The notes under the pieces were generated by a model that had not been told where the DNA came from, searched no databases, and saw only the letters and a list, made by a program, of their open reading frames with translations. From Buchnera aphidicola (Cinara piceae) (GTDB taxonomy: Bacteria > Pseudomonadota > Gammaproteobacteria > Enterobacterales > Enterobacteriaceae): a stretch of DNA of 64,000 bases. The stretch lies in NCBI RefSeq assembly GCF_900699035.1, contig NZ_LR217739.1, positions 1-64,000 of the forward strand, written 5' to 3'. Below, one piece after another: positions 13,861 to 24,930 of the stretch (positions are counted from its first letter, which is position 1; each line of letters begins with the position of its first letter). Made by a program: the position numbers and the translations under genes.

Positions 13861-13886
13861 TAATATTTTTTTTAAAAAAAATATTA
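13861..13886. terminator. Perfect A/T palindrome between convergent efp and dnaC
   Basis: TAATATTTTTTTT (13861-13873) is followed with no loop by its exact reverse complement (13874-13886), and the right arm reaches the dnaC stop. On each strand one arm is rich in A and the other in T, as in bidirectional terminators. With no loop in the perfect form, some end pairs must open. Confidence 0.4.
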
Positions 13887-14618
13887 TCGTTCATTTCCAT
13901 TAATATTTTTACGATAACTATCCCAATCAAATGTTAACCATAAACTATTTCCTAATCTCATTCTATCCATTACTCTTTCTCCTAATAAATTATTCATATT
14001 TGTATAATTTAAATTGGATAACATTCCTGTAGATTTTTTAGATGATGAACGTCTATCTATAATTTGATTAATAATTATTTTTTCATATCGTGATTCTGTT
14101 TGCATTCCAATTTCATCAATCATTAATAAATCTACCATACATAAATTATGTAATAATTTTTCTTCTGTCATTTCTATAGAAGATTTATTAAATGTTCCTT
14201 TTAAATGTGACATAAGATCTGCAATAGTAATAATTAGTACACTATTTCCATTTAAAATTAAGTAATTCCCTATTGCAGCAGCTAAGTGATTTTTTCCTGT
14301 CCCAGGTCGACCAGAAAAAATAAAATTGGCAATATTATTTTGAAAATTTTTAGCATATTTACGAGTGGCAAAGAGTACTTTTTTATGGCCTTCATGGTTG
14401 ATATGGTAATTTTCAAATGAACAGTGCATATATAATTCTTTTATCCCGGATCTACCTAATATTCTTTGTATTTTCATTGCTCTATTTTTACGAATAATCG
14501 ATTGAGAGTATTTTTTTCCTTGTTCTTGGTTCCAAATTAAAAGTTCTTTATCATTATAAAATTTTGGTTGTATATATTTAGGCATTATTTTTTTTAATTT
14601 TGTTAAAAGGTTTTTCAT
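13884..14618 (-). CDS. dnaC: DNA replication protein DnaC (helicase loader)
   Basis: AAA+ ATPase that loads the DnaB helicase. It has 244 residues (E. coli 245). Walker A GRPGTGKNHLAAAIGN is at about residue 102, Walker B DLLMIDEIG, and the C-terminal part GERVMDRMRLGNS has the sensor/arginine region. In other Buchnera dnaT follows; here the upstream 287 bases (14619-14905) hold no gene. DnaC remains while dnaA in the same window is broken. Confidence 0.95.
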   Translation of the reverse strand: MKNLLTKLKKIMPKYIQPKFYNDKELLIWNQEQGKKYSQSIIRKNRAMKIQRILGRSGIKELYMHCSFENYHINHEGHKKVLFATRKYAKNFQNNIANFIFSGRPGTGKNHLAAAIGNYLILNGNSVLIITIADLMSHLKGTFNKSSIEMTEEKLLHNLCMVDLLMIDEIGMQTESRYEKIIINQIIDRRSSSKKSTGMLSNLNYTNMNNLLGERVMDRMRLGNSLWLTFDWDSYRKNINGNER

Positions 14619-14905
14619 TTATATTATTTTTTCTTTTAAATTGATTTTTATAGGTAAAAATACATACAATAGTGAAATTAAGAAAGTTTTATATATTTAT
14701 TTGTATTATTTTTTATATTAAAATTAATAATAAAAATATATATTGTATATTGTAATTTGTTGTAGTTTATGTAAAAATAGATTTTATTATATATAATAAT
14801 ATTATATTGTATTTTAAATATTATTGTTAGTGTATATTTTATCTTTCATTTGGTAGTCATTAAATATAAAATTATTTAAATATTTTTTATAGATATTTAT
14901 TTTTT

Positions 14906-15493
14906 TTAAAAATTATTTTTTTTATAAAATAATGATAATAATACTATTCCAATTTTTTTTTTTTTCATTAATTTCCAATTACTAGGTATGTATATATTAT
15001 TATCTGTATGTTCAATATATATTATGGAATATTTTTTTGTCCAGCTATATTTCTCTAAATACATTATAGCCTGATTTAATAAATATTTATTATTAAATGG
15101 TGGATCTAAGTAAATAATATCGTACGGATCACCTTTTTTTTTTAACCATTTTTGTGTTTTTACATGCAAAATAGATATATTATTAATTAAAAATTTTTTT
15201 AATGTTTCTTTTATTTTTTTTACTAAAATATAGTTTTTTTCTAATGCTGTAACTGATTTAGCGGATCGTGATATTGATTCTATACTTAAACTACCACTTC
15301 CAGCAAAACAGTCTAAACAAATTGAATTTTTAATGTCTTTTTGTAACCAATTAAAAATTACCTGTTTAATACAGTTTCTAGTAGGACGTATATTTGTATG
15401 ATGAAGAGAATGTATTATTCGTCCTTTAAATAATCCACCAGTGATACGAATTTTTTTTTGTTTTTTTTTTTTCATATTTATTTTTAGTATCAT
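14906..15493 (-). CDS. rsmD: 16S rRNA (guanine966-N2)-methyltransferase RsmD
   Basis: Methylates G966 of 16S rRNA. Motif I DCFAGSGSLSIES and catalytic DPPF are clear. The length of 195 residues is close to E. coli (198). A start at the internal ATG (15475), giving MKKKKQKKIRITGG, is also possible and fits the family N-terminus RITGGxxRGR better. The first codons hold a 12-A and a 9-A run that are in frame. It is divergent from ftsY. Confidence 0.93.
   Translation of the reverse strand: MILKINMKKKKQKKIRITGGLFKGRIIHSLHHTNIRPTRNCIKQVIFNWLQKDIKNSICLDCFAGSGSLSIESISRSAKSVTALEKNYILVKKIKETLKKFLINNISILHVKTQKWLKKKGDPYDIIYLDPPFNNKYLLNQAIMYLEKYSWTKKYSIIYIEHTDNNIYIPSNWKLMKKKKIGIVLLSLFYKKNNF
15461..15472 (-). 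repeat. 12-A mononucleotide tract in rsmD codons 2-5
   Basis: On the coding strand, twelve A follow the internal ATG at 15475, then C and nine A (15451-15459). The run is in frame, but its length should allow RNA polymerase slippage. It is one of several long A tracts near gene starts in this window. Confidence 0.9.
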
Positions 15494-15549
15494 AGTTATG
15501 ATAATGAAATTTTATTTTTTATATTAATAAAAAAAATATTGAGGTTTTT

Positions 15550-16589
15550 ATGTGTAATAAAAAAAAAGTTTTTTTTCCAAGTTAAATGTTTTTTCTAAAA
15601 AAAAGATATCAATTACATCTACATATCAAGATAAAAATTGTTTAATTAATTCTAATAAAGTTACATCAAAGAATCAATTTTTTTCTTTTTTTAAGAATTC
15701 TTTACAGACGGCAAAAGATTTTTTTACGTGTGGTATAAAAAATATTTTTTCTGAAAACAAATTAGATAAACGTATTTTTATAGAATTAGAAAATTTATTA
15801 TTATTATCTGATTTTGGAATTAATTCCACAGAAAAAATTTTATTGATGTTTAAAAGAGCGATTAAAAAAAAAAATATTACAGAATCGGCTATAGCTATAA
15901 AAATATTTAAAAAACAGTTATTAAAAATGTTAAAAATAACTCAAAAAACAGATCGATGTATTCACCCCAATATGCCATTTGTTATTTTAGTTATCGGTAT
16001 TAATGGTGTAGGAAAAACAACTACTATTGTAAAATTAGCTAAGTATTATCAAAAATTAGGAAAATCTGTTATTTTATCTGCCGCAGATACTTTTAGATCA
16101 GCTGCAATTGATCAATTAGTAGAATTAGGTAAAATACATAATATTTCAGTTGTTTGTAAATCGCTAGGTTCTGATCCCGCTTCTGTTGTATTTGATTCAA
16201 TTCAAGAAGCCATAAAAAAAAAAATAGATATTTTAATTATTGATACTGCTGGTCGTTTACATAATAAAAATCATTTAATTCAAGAATTACAAAAAATTAA
16301 TCGAGTAATTAAAAAATTTTATTTAACCTCATTTTATGAAATATTTTTAGTTTTAGATGCTGGAATCGGTCAAAATTCAGTGCAGCAAGCTAAAATTTTT
16401 TCTGCTAATTTAAACATTACTGGAGCTATTATAACTAAATTAGATGGAACGGCAAAAGGTGGTGTTATTTTTTCTATTTTTCACGATTTAATGATTCCAG
16501 TTTATTATATTTGTACTGGAGAAAAAATAACAGATTTTAAAATATTTAATAAAAAAAAATTTATTGATAGTTTTCTTAATATTTATTAA
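15550..16589 (+). CDS. ftsY: Signal recognition particle receptor FtsY, with a poly(A) frameshift at codon 4
   Basis: GTPase receptor for SRP. Uninterrupted similarity runs from the N domain (FKNSLQTAKDFF, IELENLLLLSDFGINSTEKI) through the G domain (GINGVGKTTTIVKLA, DTFRSAAI, DTAGRL, TKLDGTAKGG). This frame has no ATG/GTG/TTG start before TTG at 15843, inside the N domain, and is closed by TAA at 15558. An ATG at 15550 with a GAGG site 5 bases upstream is one frame off across an A9 run (15559-15567). One added A gives 346 residues starting MCNKKK, a normal short-A-domain FtsY. Translation could instead start at 15843 and lack part of the N domain. Confidence 0.9.
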
Positions 16590-16668
16590 ACAGTATATAT
16601 TTATGTACATATGTTATTCTTAATTGACATATTACTATATGTATTATGTGTTCTATTTTTAGGATAAA

Positions 16669-17544
16669 ATGAAAAAAATAAAAAATCAAACTAATACAAT
16701 TAGTTTTTTTAATGTTGGTAGTTTAGATGCTTATATTCGTATGGCAAATTCTTTTTCTATATTGTCTTCAGAAAAAGAAAAGTTATTAGCAAAAAAGTTA
16801 TTTTTTTATGGTGATATAAAATCAGCAAAATTATTAATTTTATCAAATTTACGATTTGTTGTTCATGTTGCAAAAAATTATTCGGGATATGGTTTATCAC
16901 AAGCGGATTTAATTCAAGAAGGAAATATTGGATTAATGAAAGCTATTAGGCGATTTAATCCTGATATTAATGTTAGGTTAGTATCTTTTGCTGTACATTG
17001 GATAAAATCTGAAATTCATGAATATGTTTTAAAAAATTGGAGAATAGTAAAAGTTGCAACAACAAAAGCTCAACGAAAATTATTTTTTAATTTAAGAAAA
17101 TCAAAAAAAAGACTAGGTTGGTTTAATCATAAAGAAATAGAAATTGTTGCTCGTGAGTTAGGAGTTAGCAAACAGGAAGTTAAAGAAATGGAAGCACGAA
17201 TGTCAGCTCAAGATATTACTTTTGATATTACACCAAAAGATTCTTACACGGATTATTCGATAAATAATTTACGTTCTTCTTTTTATTTAGAAGATAAAAA
17301 ATCCAATTTTGCAGTGAAAGTAGAAAGAGAAAATTGGGCATCTCATGCTACTAATAAGTTGAGTAATGCTTTATTAGTTTTAGATGAAAGAAGTCAACAA
17401 ATTATTAAACGACGTTGGTTAGATCATAATAATACTAAAATTACATTACAAGCAATTGCTCAAGATTATGGTATTTCAGCTGAACGAGTGAGACAATTAG
17501 AAAAAAATGCAATGAAAAAATTAAAAATTGCTATTGAAGCGTAA
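16669..17544 (+). CDS. rpoH: RNA polymerase sigma-32 factor
   Basis: Heat-shock sigma factor. It has 291 residues (E. coli 284). Region 2 has [16 protein letters not shown] and [17 protein letters not shown]. The RpoH box [12 protein letters not shown], diagnostic against RpoD, is intact. Region 4.2 is [19 protein letters not shown] matching sigma-32 promoter precedes groES in the same window. It follows ftsY by 79 bases; ftsX and ftsE, which lie between in E. coli, are absent. Confidence 0.97.
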   Translation: MKKIKNQTNTISFFNVGSLDAYIRMANSFSILSSEKEKLLAKKLFFYGDIKSAKLLILSNLRFVVHVAKNYSGYGLSQADLIQEGNIGLMKAIRRFNPDINVRLVSFAVHWIKSEIHEYVLKNWRIVKVATTKAQRKLFFNLRKSKKRLGWFNHKEIEIVARELGVSKQEVKEMEARMSAQDITFDITPKDSYTDYSINNLRSSFYLEDKKSNFAVKVERENWASHATNKLSNALLVLDERSQQIIKRRWLDHNNTKITLQAIAQDYGISAERVRQLEKNAMKKLKIAIEA

Positions 17545-18133
17545 TTGTTTTAAAAAAATATAAATATTTATAAGAATATGTTTTTATTAAATTTTTTTAA
17601 CAATTTATGTTTTAATTATTAAATAATAATATTTTAATACAGATGTTAATATGTAGTAATTATAAATAATTTTCACGATATATAAAAAATTTTAATTTTA
17701 TTAATAACTTATATTAAAAAGATACTTTTATATATAAAAATAAATAATTTATTTTTATAAATCAATATATGATATTATTTAAAGAAAATACTTAATTTTA
17801 TTCATTTTATACTTGTTTAAATTTTTATAAATCATGTATAATAAATTTTTTTTAATATTCAAAAATTTTTTTATATATTTATGTATTTATTTGTTTTAAA
17901 TAAATAAAAATATATTTTTTAATTTTTTAACATTTATTTATCATATATTTCATATATTTATAATATTATTATATATATAATGTTTATTTGTTTTTTATAA
18001 AAATATAAATATTTAATTTTTAAATTAAATAAATTATTTTTATTTAAAATTTTTATAATTATTAATATTTAATAATATATTTATTATTTAATAAATTAAA
18101 AATTTTTTAAAATAAGAATAGGAAAAAATATGT
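17545..18133. other. 589-base gene-free A+T-rich region between rpoH and metE
   Basis: No open frame, RNA gene or clear hairpin seen on either strand. The last bases give AGGAAAAAA as a ribosome-binding site for metE. From memory, other Buchnera carry further genes here (glmU/glmS area), so this may be eroded coding sequence, but no residual similarity could be read. Confidence 0.5.
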
Positions 18134-20416
18134 ATGGCAATAAAGAATCATATACTAGGATTTCCTAGAATTGGTTTACATCGTGAATTAAAAATTGCTC
18201 AAGAAAACTATTGGCTTAAGAAAATTACATTAAATGAATTACTAGCAGTTGGAAGAAAAATTAGAAAAAAAAATTGGAAAATTCAAATTGAAAGTGGTTT
18301 AGATTATGTAACGGTCGGTGATTTTGCTTGGTATGATCATGTTTTAAACATTAGTATGATGATTAATAATATACCCAAGCGTCATTGTATTAATGAAAAA
18401 AAATTAAATTTAGATACTTTATTTCGTATAGCACGAGGATCTAAATTAACTGATAAAAATTGTTCAGCTTCAGAGATGACAAAGTGGTTTAATACCAATT
18501 ATCATTATATTGTTCCAGAATTTACTTGTGATCAAAATTTTTGTTTTTCTTGGAAGCAAATTATTGAAGAAGTTGATGAAGCTTTATCATTAGGTTATCC
18601 AGTTAAACCGGTTTTATTAGGCCCTTTGACTTACTTATGGTTAGGTAAAATAAAGGGAATTTATTTTAATAAATTAGATCTTTTAAAAAAAATATTATCT
18701 GTTTATCAAGAAGTATTATTAGAGTTAAGTTTGAGAAAGATTAAATGGATACAAATTGATGAACCTATTCTAGTTTTAGATCTTCCTGAAGATTGGAAGA
18801 AAGCATTTAACTATTCCTATAAAGTATTAAATAACAATAAAATAAAAATTTTATTAGCTACATATTTTGGTGATATACATCATAATTTAGAGATAATTAA
18901 TAATTTATCTGTTAATGGTTTACATATTGATTTAATTGCTGGAAAATATAATTTATCTCAATTACATAAGAATTTAAATGATAAATTATTATTATCATTA
19001 GGTGTTATTAATGGAAGAAATATTTGGAAAGCAAATATTCTTAAATGGTTTCATAAATTACAATCCTTTATGAAGATAAAAAATACATTTTGGATTAGTT
19101 CTTCTTGCTCTTTATTGCATGTTCCTTTAGATATATCTATAGAAGATAATTTAACAGATTTTGTAAAATCATGGTTTTCTTTTGGTGTTCAAAAATGTTT
19201 AGAATTATCTATTTTATCTCGCGCATTAAATAAAAAATTAGATATACAAGAATTAGATAATTGGATAAAACCAATTGATGAATATAAATCTTCTAATATT
19301 GTTAATAATACAGTGGTTCAAGAACGCGTTTCAAAAATTTCTTTTGATCAAATTAAAAGAAAAAATAATTTTATTATACGTTCTAAAATTCAGAAAAATG
19401 AGTTAAATTTACCAATTTTACCAACAACTACAATCGGTTCTTTTCCTCAAACTAAAGAAATTCGAAAACTACGTTTAGATTACAAGAATAGAGTAATTAA
19501 TCAGAAAGATTATGAAAAAGAAATTAAAATACATATTAAGAATAATATAATTCAACAGGAAAAATTAGGTTTAGATGTATTAGTGCACGGTGAACCTGAA
19601 CGTAATGATATGGTAGAATACTTTAGTGAATATTTAGAGGGTTTTGTATTTACTAAGTATGGTTGGGTGCAAAGTTATGGTTCACGATGTGTAAAACCAC
19701 CAATTATTGTAGGAGATATTAGTCGTATTACTCCAATTACAGTTAAATGGTCTAAGTTTGCTCAATCTTTAACAAAAAAACCAGTAAAAGCTATGTTAAC
19801 GGGACCAGTAACAATTTTATGTTGGTCATTTCCCCGTGAAGATATTTCTAAAGAAAATATTTCGAATCAAATTGCTTTAGCATTACGAGATGAAGTATTA
19901 GATTTAGAGAATTCCGGTATTAATATAATTCAAATAGATGAACCGGCTTTAAGAGAAGGATTACCATTACGTAAAAAAGAATGGACTAATTATTTATCTT
20001 GGTCTGTAAAATCGTTTAAACTATGTTCATCCGGTGTTAAAGATAGCACTCAAATTCATACTCATATGTGTTATTGTGAATTTAATGATATTATGCCTTC
20101 GATTGTAGATTTAGATGCTGACGTTATTACGATTGAAACTTCTCGGTCAGATATGGAATTATTAGAATTTTTTAAAACATTTAAATATCCGAATGATATT
20201 GGTCCCGGAGTTTATGATATTCATTCTCCAAATATACCTACTATAAAATGGATAGAAAAATTATTAATTAAAGCTTTACAATATATTTCACCGGAACGAT
20301 TATGGGTTAATCCTGACTGTGGTTTAAAAACTCGTAATTGGATAGAAACATCATTAGCATTACAAAATATGATACAAGCTACTATAAATATTCGAAAAAA
20401 TTTTTTAAAAAAATAA
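18134..20416 (+). CDS. metE: Cobalamin-independent methionine synthase MetE
   Basis: Transfers a methyl group from 5-methyl-tetrahydrofolate to homocysteine, the last step of methionine synthesis. It has 760 residues (E. coli 753). It starts MAIKNHILGFPRIG. The C-terminal barrel has PTTTIGSFPQT, the zinc ligands His and Cys in IHTHMCYCEF, and the third ligand in NPDCGLKTRNW. Its methyl donor comes from MetF, encoded at 33706. The gene is intact and convergent with rpoC. Confidence 0.98.
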   Translation: MAIKNHILGFPRIGLHRELKIAQENYWLKKITLNELLAVGRKIRKKNWKIQIESGLDYVTVGDFAWYDHVLNISMMINNIPKRHCINEKKLNLDTLFRIARGSKLTDKNCSASEMTKWFNTNYHYIVPEFTCDQNFCFSWKQIIEEVDEALSLGYPVKPVLLGPLTYLWLGKIKGIYFNKLDLLKKILSVYQEVLLELSLRKIKWIQIDEPILVLDLPEDWKKAFNYSYKVLNNNKIKILLATYFGDIHHNLEIINNLSVNGLHIDLIAGKYNLSQLHKNLNDKLLLSLGVINGRNIWKANILKWFHKLQSFMKIKNTFWISSSCSLLHVPLDISIEDNLTDFVKSWFSFGVQKCLELSILSRALNKKLDIQELDNWIKPIDEYKSSNIVNNTVVQERVSKISFDQIKRKNNFIIRSKIQKNELNLPILPTTTIGSFPQTKEIRKLRLDYKNRVINQKDYEKEIKIHIKNNIIQQEKLGLDVLVHGEPERNDMVEYFSEYLEGFVFTKYGWVQSYGSRCVKPPIIVGDISRITPITVKWSKFAQSLTKKPVKAMLTGPVTILCWSFPREDISKENISNQIALALRDEVLDLENSGINIIQIDEPALREGLPLRKKEWTNYLSWSVKSFKLCSSGVKDSTQIHTHMCYCEFNDIMPSIVDLDADVITIETSRSDMELLEFFKTFKYPNDIGPGVYDIHSPNIPTIKWIEKLLIKALQYISPERLWVNPDCGLKTRNWIETSLALQNMIQATINIRKNFLKK

Positions 20417-20432
20417 ATTTGAATTTTTTATT

Positions 20433-20473
20433 CCACTGAATACAATCACTTAGTTATTGATTGTATTTGGTGG
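20433..20473. terminator. Long bidirectional hairpin between metE and rpoC
   Basis: CCACTGAATACAATCA (20433-20448) pairs with TGATTGTATTTGGTGG (20458-20473), 16 pairs with two G-U, around a 9-base loop. It lies between two convergent genes and is the most stable-looking structure of the region. It probably terminates both the methionine gene and the rpoBC operon. Confidence 0.65.
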
Positions 20474-20610
20474 TTAGTTGAAAAATATTAAATATTTATT
20501 ATTTTATAAAATCTTATTGTTAATAATTTTGATTTTAAAATATTGTAAGTATATTTTTTAATTTTTTGTAAAAAATATATGAATTTATTGGTAATATTAG
20601 ATCAAATATT

Positions 20611-23600
20611 TTATATTCGATTATTTATACTTTCTGTAGAATTTAATAATTCAGATAAATTTGCAGCAGCTTCTTCTGCGCTAATTGAAGTATTATTATT
20701 TTTTTTCATAGATGAGTTTTTTGTTCTATTTTTCAATCTCTTTTTATGATATTTATATCCTGTTCCAGCAGGGATTAATCGTCCAACAATAACATTTTCT
20801 TTTAATCCACGTAATTTATCTTTTTTACCGGCAACAGCTGATTCTGTTAATACTCGAGTAGTTTCTTGAAAAGATGCCGCTGAAATAAAGGATTCAGTAG
20901 CTAATGATGCTTTAGTAATTCCTAATAAATCTCGAGAAAATGTTGCTATTCTTTTTTTATTTTTATTTATTTTCTTATTTTCTAACATAATACGTGAATA
21001 TTCTATTTGTTCACCTTGTAAAAATGGAGAATCACCAGAATTTACAATTGTTGCTTTTCTTAACATTTGTCTAATTATGACTTCAATATGTTTATCATTA
21101 ATCTTAACGCCTTGTAATCTGTAAACTTCTTGTACTTCATTTACGATATAATTTGTAACAGCTTGTATTCCTCTTAATCTTAAAATATCATGAGGTGATT
21201 CAGGTCCATCTGAAATAATATCTCCTTTTTCTACTCTTTCTCCTTCAAAAACATTAAGCTGTCTCCACTTAGGAATCATTTCTTCATAAGTATTGTTTCC
21301 ATTTGGAGGAGTCAGAATTAATCTTCTTTTTCCTTTTGTTTCTTTTCCAAATGAAACGATTCCATTAATTTCAGCTAAAATGGCTAGTTCTTTTGGTTTT
21401 CTTGCTTCAAATAAATCTGCAACTCTAGGTAACCCACCAGTAATATCTTTTGTTCCTACGGATTCTTGAGGTACTCTAGCTAATGTATCTCCTGAAGATA
21501 TTTTTATCCCATCATCTAATTGTATAATAGATTTTCCTGGTAAAAAATATTGAGCTGGCATTTCAGTTCCTGGTATAAATATATCCAAACCATTTTTATC
21601 TATAATTTTTAGTGAAGGTTTTAAATCTTTTCCTTGTATATTTCTTTCAGATTGATCTAAAATGACTATAGAAGATAAACCTGTTAATTCGTCATTTTGT
21701 TTAAAAATACTTTGTCCGTCAATCATATCAACAAATTTAATATATCCACTAACCTCTGTAATAACTGGAATAGTATGAGGATCCCATGTAGCAATTATTT
21801 CACCCGCATGAACTTTTTTTCCTTCTCCTTTAGCTAAAATAGATCCATAGGGTATTTTATAACTTTCCTGTGTTTTTCCTGACTTATCTAGCATTTTTAA
21901 TTCAACATTTCTTGATATAATGACAATTTTTTTATTGGAGTTAATAACTGATTTTGCTTGATTTAAATGAATAATCCCGTCCTTTCGAATTCTAATACTA
22001 GATTCAGAGGCTACTTTTGAAGCCGCACCACCTATATGGAATGTTCGCATAGTTAATTGTGTTCCTGGTTCACCAATAGATTGTGCTGCAATTACTCCTA
22101 TTGCTTCACCTTTATTAACTAGTTTTCCTCTGGCTAAATCACGTCCATAACAATATGCACATACTCCGAAACTTGTTTCACAATGTACTACTGATCTTAC
22201 TTTAACTGTATCAATAGAATTTTTTTCTAATAGATTACACAATGATTCATTTAATAATGTATTACATGGAATCATAATTTTAGCAGAATCGATATAGAAA
22301 ATATTTTCTATAGTAATTCGACCTAATACTCTTTCTTTTAATGATTCTTTTACATCCCCTCCTTCGATCAAAGAACTCATTAATATTCCTTTGCGAGTTT
22401 TACAATCTTTTTCTGTAACAACTAAATCTTGCGCTACATCCACTAATCTTCTAGTTAAATAACCTGAATTTGCTGTTTTTAATGCGGTATCAGCCAATCC
22501 TTTTCTTGCACCATGTGTAGAAATAAAATATTGTAATACATTCAATCCTTCTCTAAAATTTGCTGTTATAGGTGTTTCTATAATCGATCCATCAGGTTTC
22601 GCCATTAAACCTCGCATACCTGCTAATTGTCTTATTTGCGCAGCAGATCCTCTAGCACCTGAATCAGCCATAATGAAAATGTTATTAAAAGATTTTTGTG
22701 TTACTTTGTTTTGATGACAATCATATAAAATATCATGTGATAGATTTTTCATCATAGCTTTAGCAATATTTTCATTTGCTACCGCCCAAATATCTATTAC
22801 TTTATTATATCGTTCATTCTCAGTAACTAATCCTGTTTGAAATTGTTTATATATTTCTGATACTTCTTTTTCTGCTTCATGAATAATATTGTTTTTTTCT
22901 TTTGGTATGATAATATCATTTATACCTACAGATACACCAGATTTTGCTGCATATGAAAATCCAATATACATAATTTGATCAGCTAAATTGACTGTATCTT
23001 TTAATCCTAAGATTCTATAACAAGTATTTAGAATTTTAGATATATCTGTTTTTTTTAATGTTTTATTAATCATATTAAAAGGTAAACCACGTGGTATGAT
23101 TGTCCAAAAAATTACTCTTCCTATAGTGGTTTTTATTATTTTTTTTTGTTCTATGAAATTATTTTTTTTATCTTTTGTATATTCGTATATACGAACATTA
23201 ACAATAGAATGTAAATCTACAGCTCCTAAAGCATACATTCGTTCAGCTTCTTTAGAAGAAGACAATAACATATTTTCGCCTTTTCCATTATATTTTTTTC
23301 TCGTCATATAATATATACCTAAAATTACATCTTGAGAAGGAACAATAATAGGTTCTCCATTTGCAGGTGAAAGTATATTTTTTGTTGACATCATTAATGA
23401 CTTAGCTTCTATTTGAGCGGATTTTGTTAGTGGAATATGAATAGCCATCTGATCACCATCAAAATCAGCGTTATAAGCAGCACATACTAAAGGATGTAAT
23501 TGTATTGCTTTTCCTTCTATTAATATTGGTTCGAATGCTTGTATCCCTAATCGATGTAATGTTGGCGCTCTATTTAATAAAATTGGATGTTTACAAATAA

Positions 23601-24843
23601 TTTCATCTAGTATATCCCATACAATAGGTTCCTCTTGTTCTACCATTTTTTTTGCAGATTTTATAGTAGTTGCTAAATTGTTTTGTTCTAATTTTCCATA
23701 TATAAAAGGCTTGAAAAGTTCTAATGCCATTTTTTTAGGTATTCCACATTGATTTAAATGTAAATATGGGCCTACCGTAATTACAGATCTACCTGAATAG
23801 TCTACTCTTTTTCCTAACAAATTCTGTCTAAATCTACCTTGCTTTCCTTTAATCATATCCGCTAAAGATTTTAGTGGCCGTTTATTTGAACCAGTTATTG
23901 ATCTTCCACGTCTTCCATTATCTAATAATGCATCAATTGCTTCTTGTAACATTCTTTTTTCGTTTTTAACAATAATATCAGGAGCTGAAAGTTCTAATAA
24001 CCGTTTTAATCGGTTATTTCTATTAATTACTCTTCTATATAAATCATTTAAATCTGATGTAGCAAATCTACCCCCGTCTAATGGAACTAGTGGTCTAAGA
24101 TCTGGAGGTAATATTGGAAGTACAGTTAGGATCATCCATTCCGGTTTATTTTTAGAAGATAGAAGTGATTCAATTAATTTGATTCTTTTTGTTATTTTCT
24201 TTTTTTTTGTTTCTGAATTTATTTTTAATATTTCTTTTTTTAAAAGAATACATGTATTTTTTAAGTCCATTTTTATTAAAAGTTTTTGTATGGCTTCCGC
24301 TCCCATTTTAGCTTCAAATTCATCTCCAAATTCATCAATAGCATTTATATATTGATCTTCTGTTAATACTTGATATTTTTCTAAATTGGTCATTCCGGGT
24401 TCTATAATGACATATGATTCAAAATATAGTACTCTTTCTATGTCTCTTAAAGGCATATCAATCAGCAAACCAATTCGTGAAGGTAATGATTTTAAAAACC
24501 ATATATGAGCTATAGGTGTAGCTAATTCAATATGACCCATTCTCTCTCTTCGTACTTTGCTTTGAGTAACTTCAACGCCGCATTTTTCACATACAACTCC
24601 TCTATGTTTTAAACGTTTATACTTGCCACATAAACATTCATAATCTTTAATAGGTCCAAATATACGAGCGCAAAATAATCCATCACGTTCTGGTTTAAAG
24701 GTTCGATAGTTTATTGTTTCTGGTTTTTTAACTTCTCCAAAAGACCATGATCGTATAATTTCAGGTGAAGCTAATGAAATTTTAATAGAATCGAATTCTT
24801 CATGTTTTGTATTTTTTTTAAAAATTTTTAATATATCTTTCAT
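20611..24843 (-). CDS. rpoC: DNA-directed RNA polymerase subunit beta-prime
   Basis: Largest catalytic subunit of RNA polymerase. It has 1410 residues (E. coli 1407). The N-terminal zinc ligands lie in [13 protein letters not shown] and CEKCGVEV. The catalytic Mg-binding [12 protein letters not shown] is intact, the second zinc cluster includes [19 protein letters not shown], and the trigger-loop region has [11 protein letters not shown]. Last gene of the rplKAJL-rpoBC operon, 87 bases after rpoB. hupA and purHD, which I recall near this position in other Buchnera, are absent. Confidence 0.99.
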   Translation of the reverse strand: MKDILKIFKKNTKHEEFDSIKISLASPEIIRSWSFGEVKKPETINYRTFKPERDGLFCARIFGPIKDYECLCGKYKRLKHRGVVCEKCGVEVTQSKVRRERMGHIELATPIAHIWFLKSLPSRIGLLIDMPLRDIERVLYFESYVIIEPGMTNLEKYQVLTEDQYINAIDEFGDEFEAKMGAEAIQKLLIKMDLKNTCILLKKEILKINSETKKKKITKRIKLIESLLSSKNKPEWMILTVLPILPPDLRPLVPLDGGRFATSDLNDLYRRVINRNNRLKRLLELSAPDIIVKNEKRMLQEAIDALLDNGRRGRSITGSNKRPLKSLADMIKGKQGRFRQNLLGKRVDYSGRSVITVGPYLHLNQCGIPKKMALELFKPFIYGKLEQNNLATTIKSAKKMVEQEEPIVWDILDEIICKHPILLNRAPTLHRLGIQAFEPILIEGKAIQLHPLVCAAYNADFDGDQMAIHIPLTKSAQIEAKSLMMSTKNILSPANGEPIIVPSQDVILGIYYMTRKKYNGKGENMLLSSSKEAERMYALGAVDLHSIVNVRIYEYTKDKKNNFIEQKKIIKTTIGRVIFWTIIPRGLPFNMINKTLKKTDISKILNTCYRILGLKDTVNLADQIMYIGFSYAAKSGVSVGINDIIIPKEKNNIIHEAEKEVSEIYKQFQTGLVTENERYNKVIDIWAVANENIAKAMMKNLSHDILYDCHQNKVTQKSFNNIFIMADSGARGSAAQIRQLAGMRGLMAKPDGSIIETPITANFREGLNVLQYFISTHGARKGLADTALKTANSGYLTRRLVDVAQDLVVTEKDCKTRKGILMSSLIEGGDVKESLKERVLGRITIENIFYIDSAKIMIPCNTLLNESLCNLLEKNSIDTVKVRSVVHCETSFGVCAYCYGRDLARGKLVNKGEAIGVIAAQSIGEPGTQLTMRTFHIGGAASKVASESSIRIRKDGIIHLNQAKSVINSNKKIVIISRNVELKMLDKSGKTQESYKIPYGSILAKGEGKKVHAGEIIATWDPHTIPVITEVSGYIKFVDMIDGQSIFKQNDELTGLSSIVILDQSERNIQGKDLKPSLKIIDKNGLDIFIPGTEMPAQYFLPGKSIIQLDDGIKISSGDTLARVPQESVGTKDITGGLPRVADLFEARKPKELAILAEINGIVSFGKETKGKRRLILTPPNGNNTYEEMIPKWRQLNVFEGERVEKGDIISDGPESPHDILRLRGIQAVTNYIVNEVQEVYRLQGVKINDKHIEVIIRQMLRKATIVNSGDSPFLQGEQIEYSRIMLENKKINKNKKRIATFSRDLLGITKASLATESFISAASFQETTRVLTESAVAGKKDKLRGLKENVIVGRLIPAGTGYKYHKKRLKNRTKNSSMKKNNNTSISAEEAAANLSELLNSTESINNRI

Positions 24844-24930
24844 GGATTATTCTTATAAATATATGAATGGTTAATATAGTAGGTTCTTGATAAAGTTTAT
24901 TTTTTAATAATTTATTCTTTTATAAGTGGT

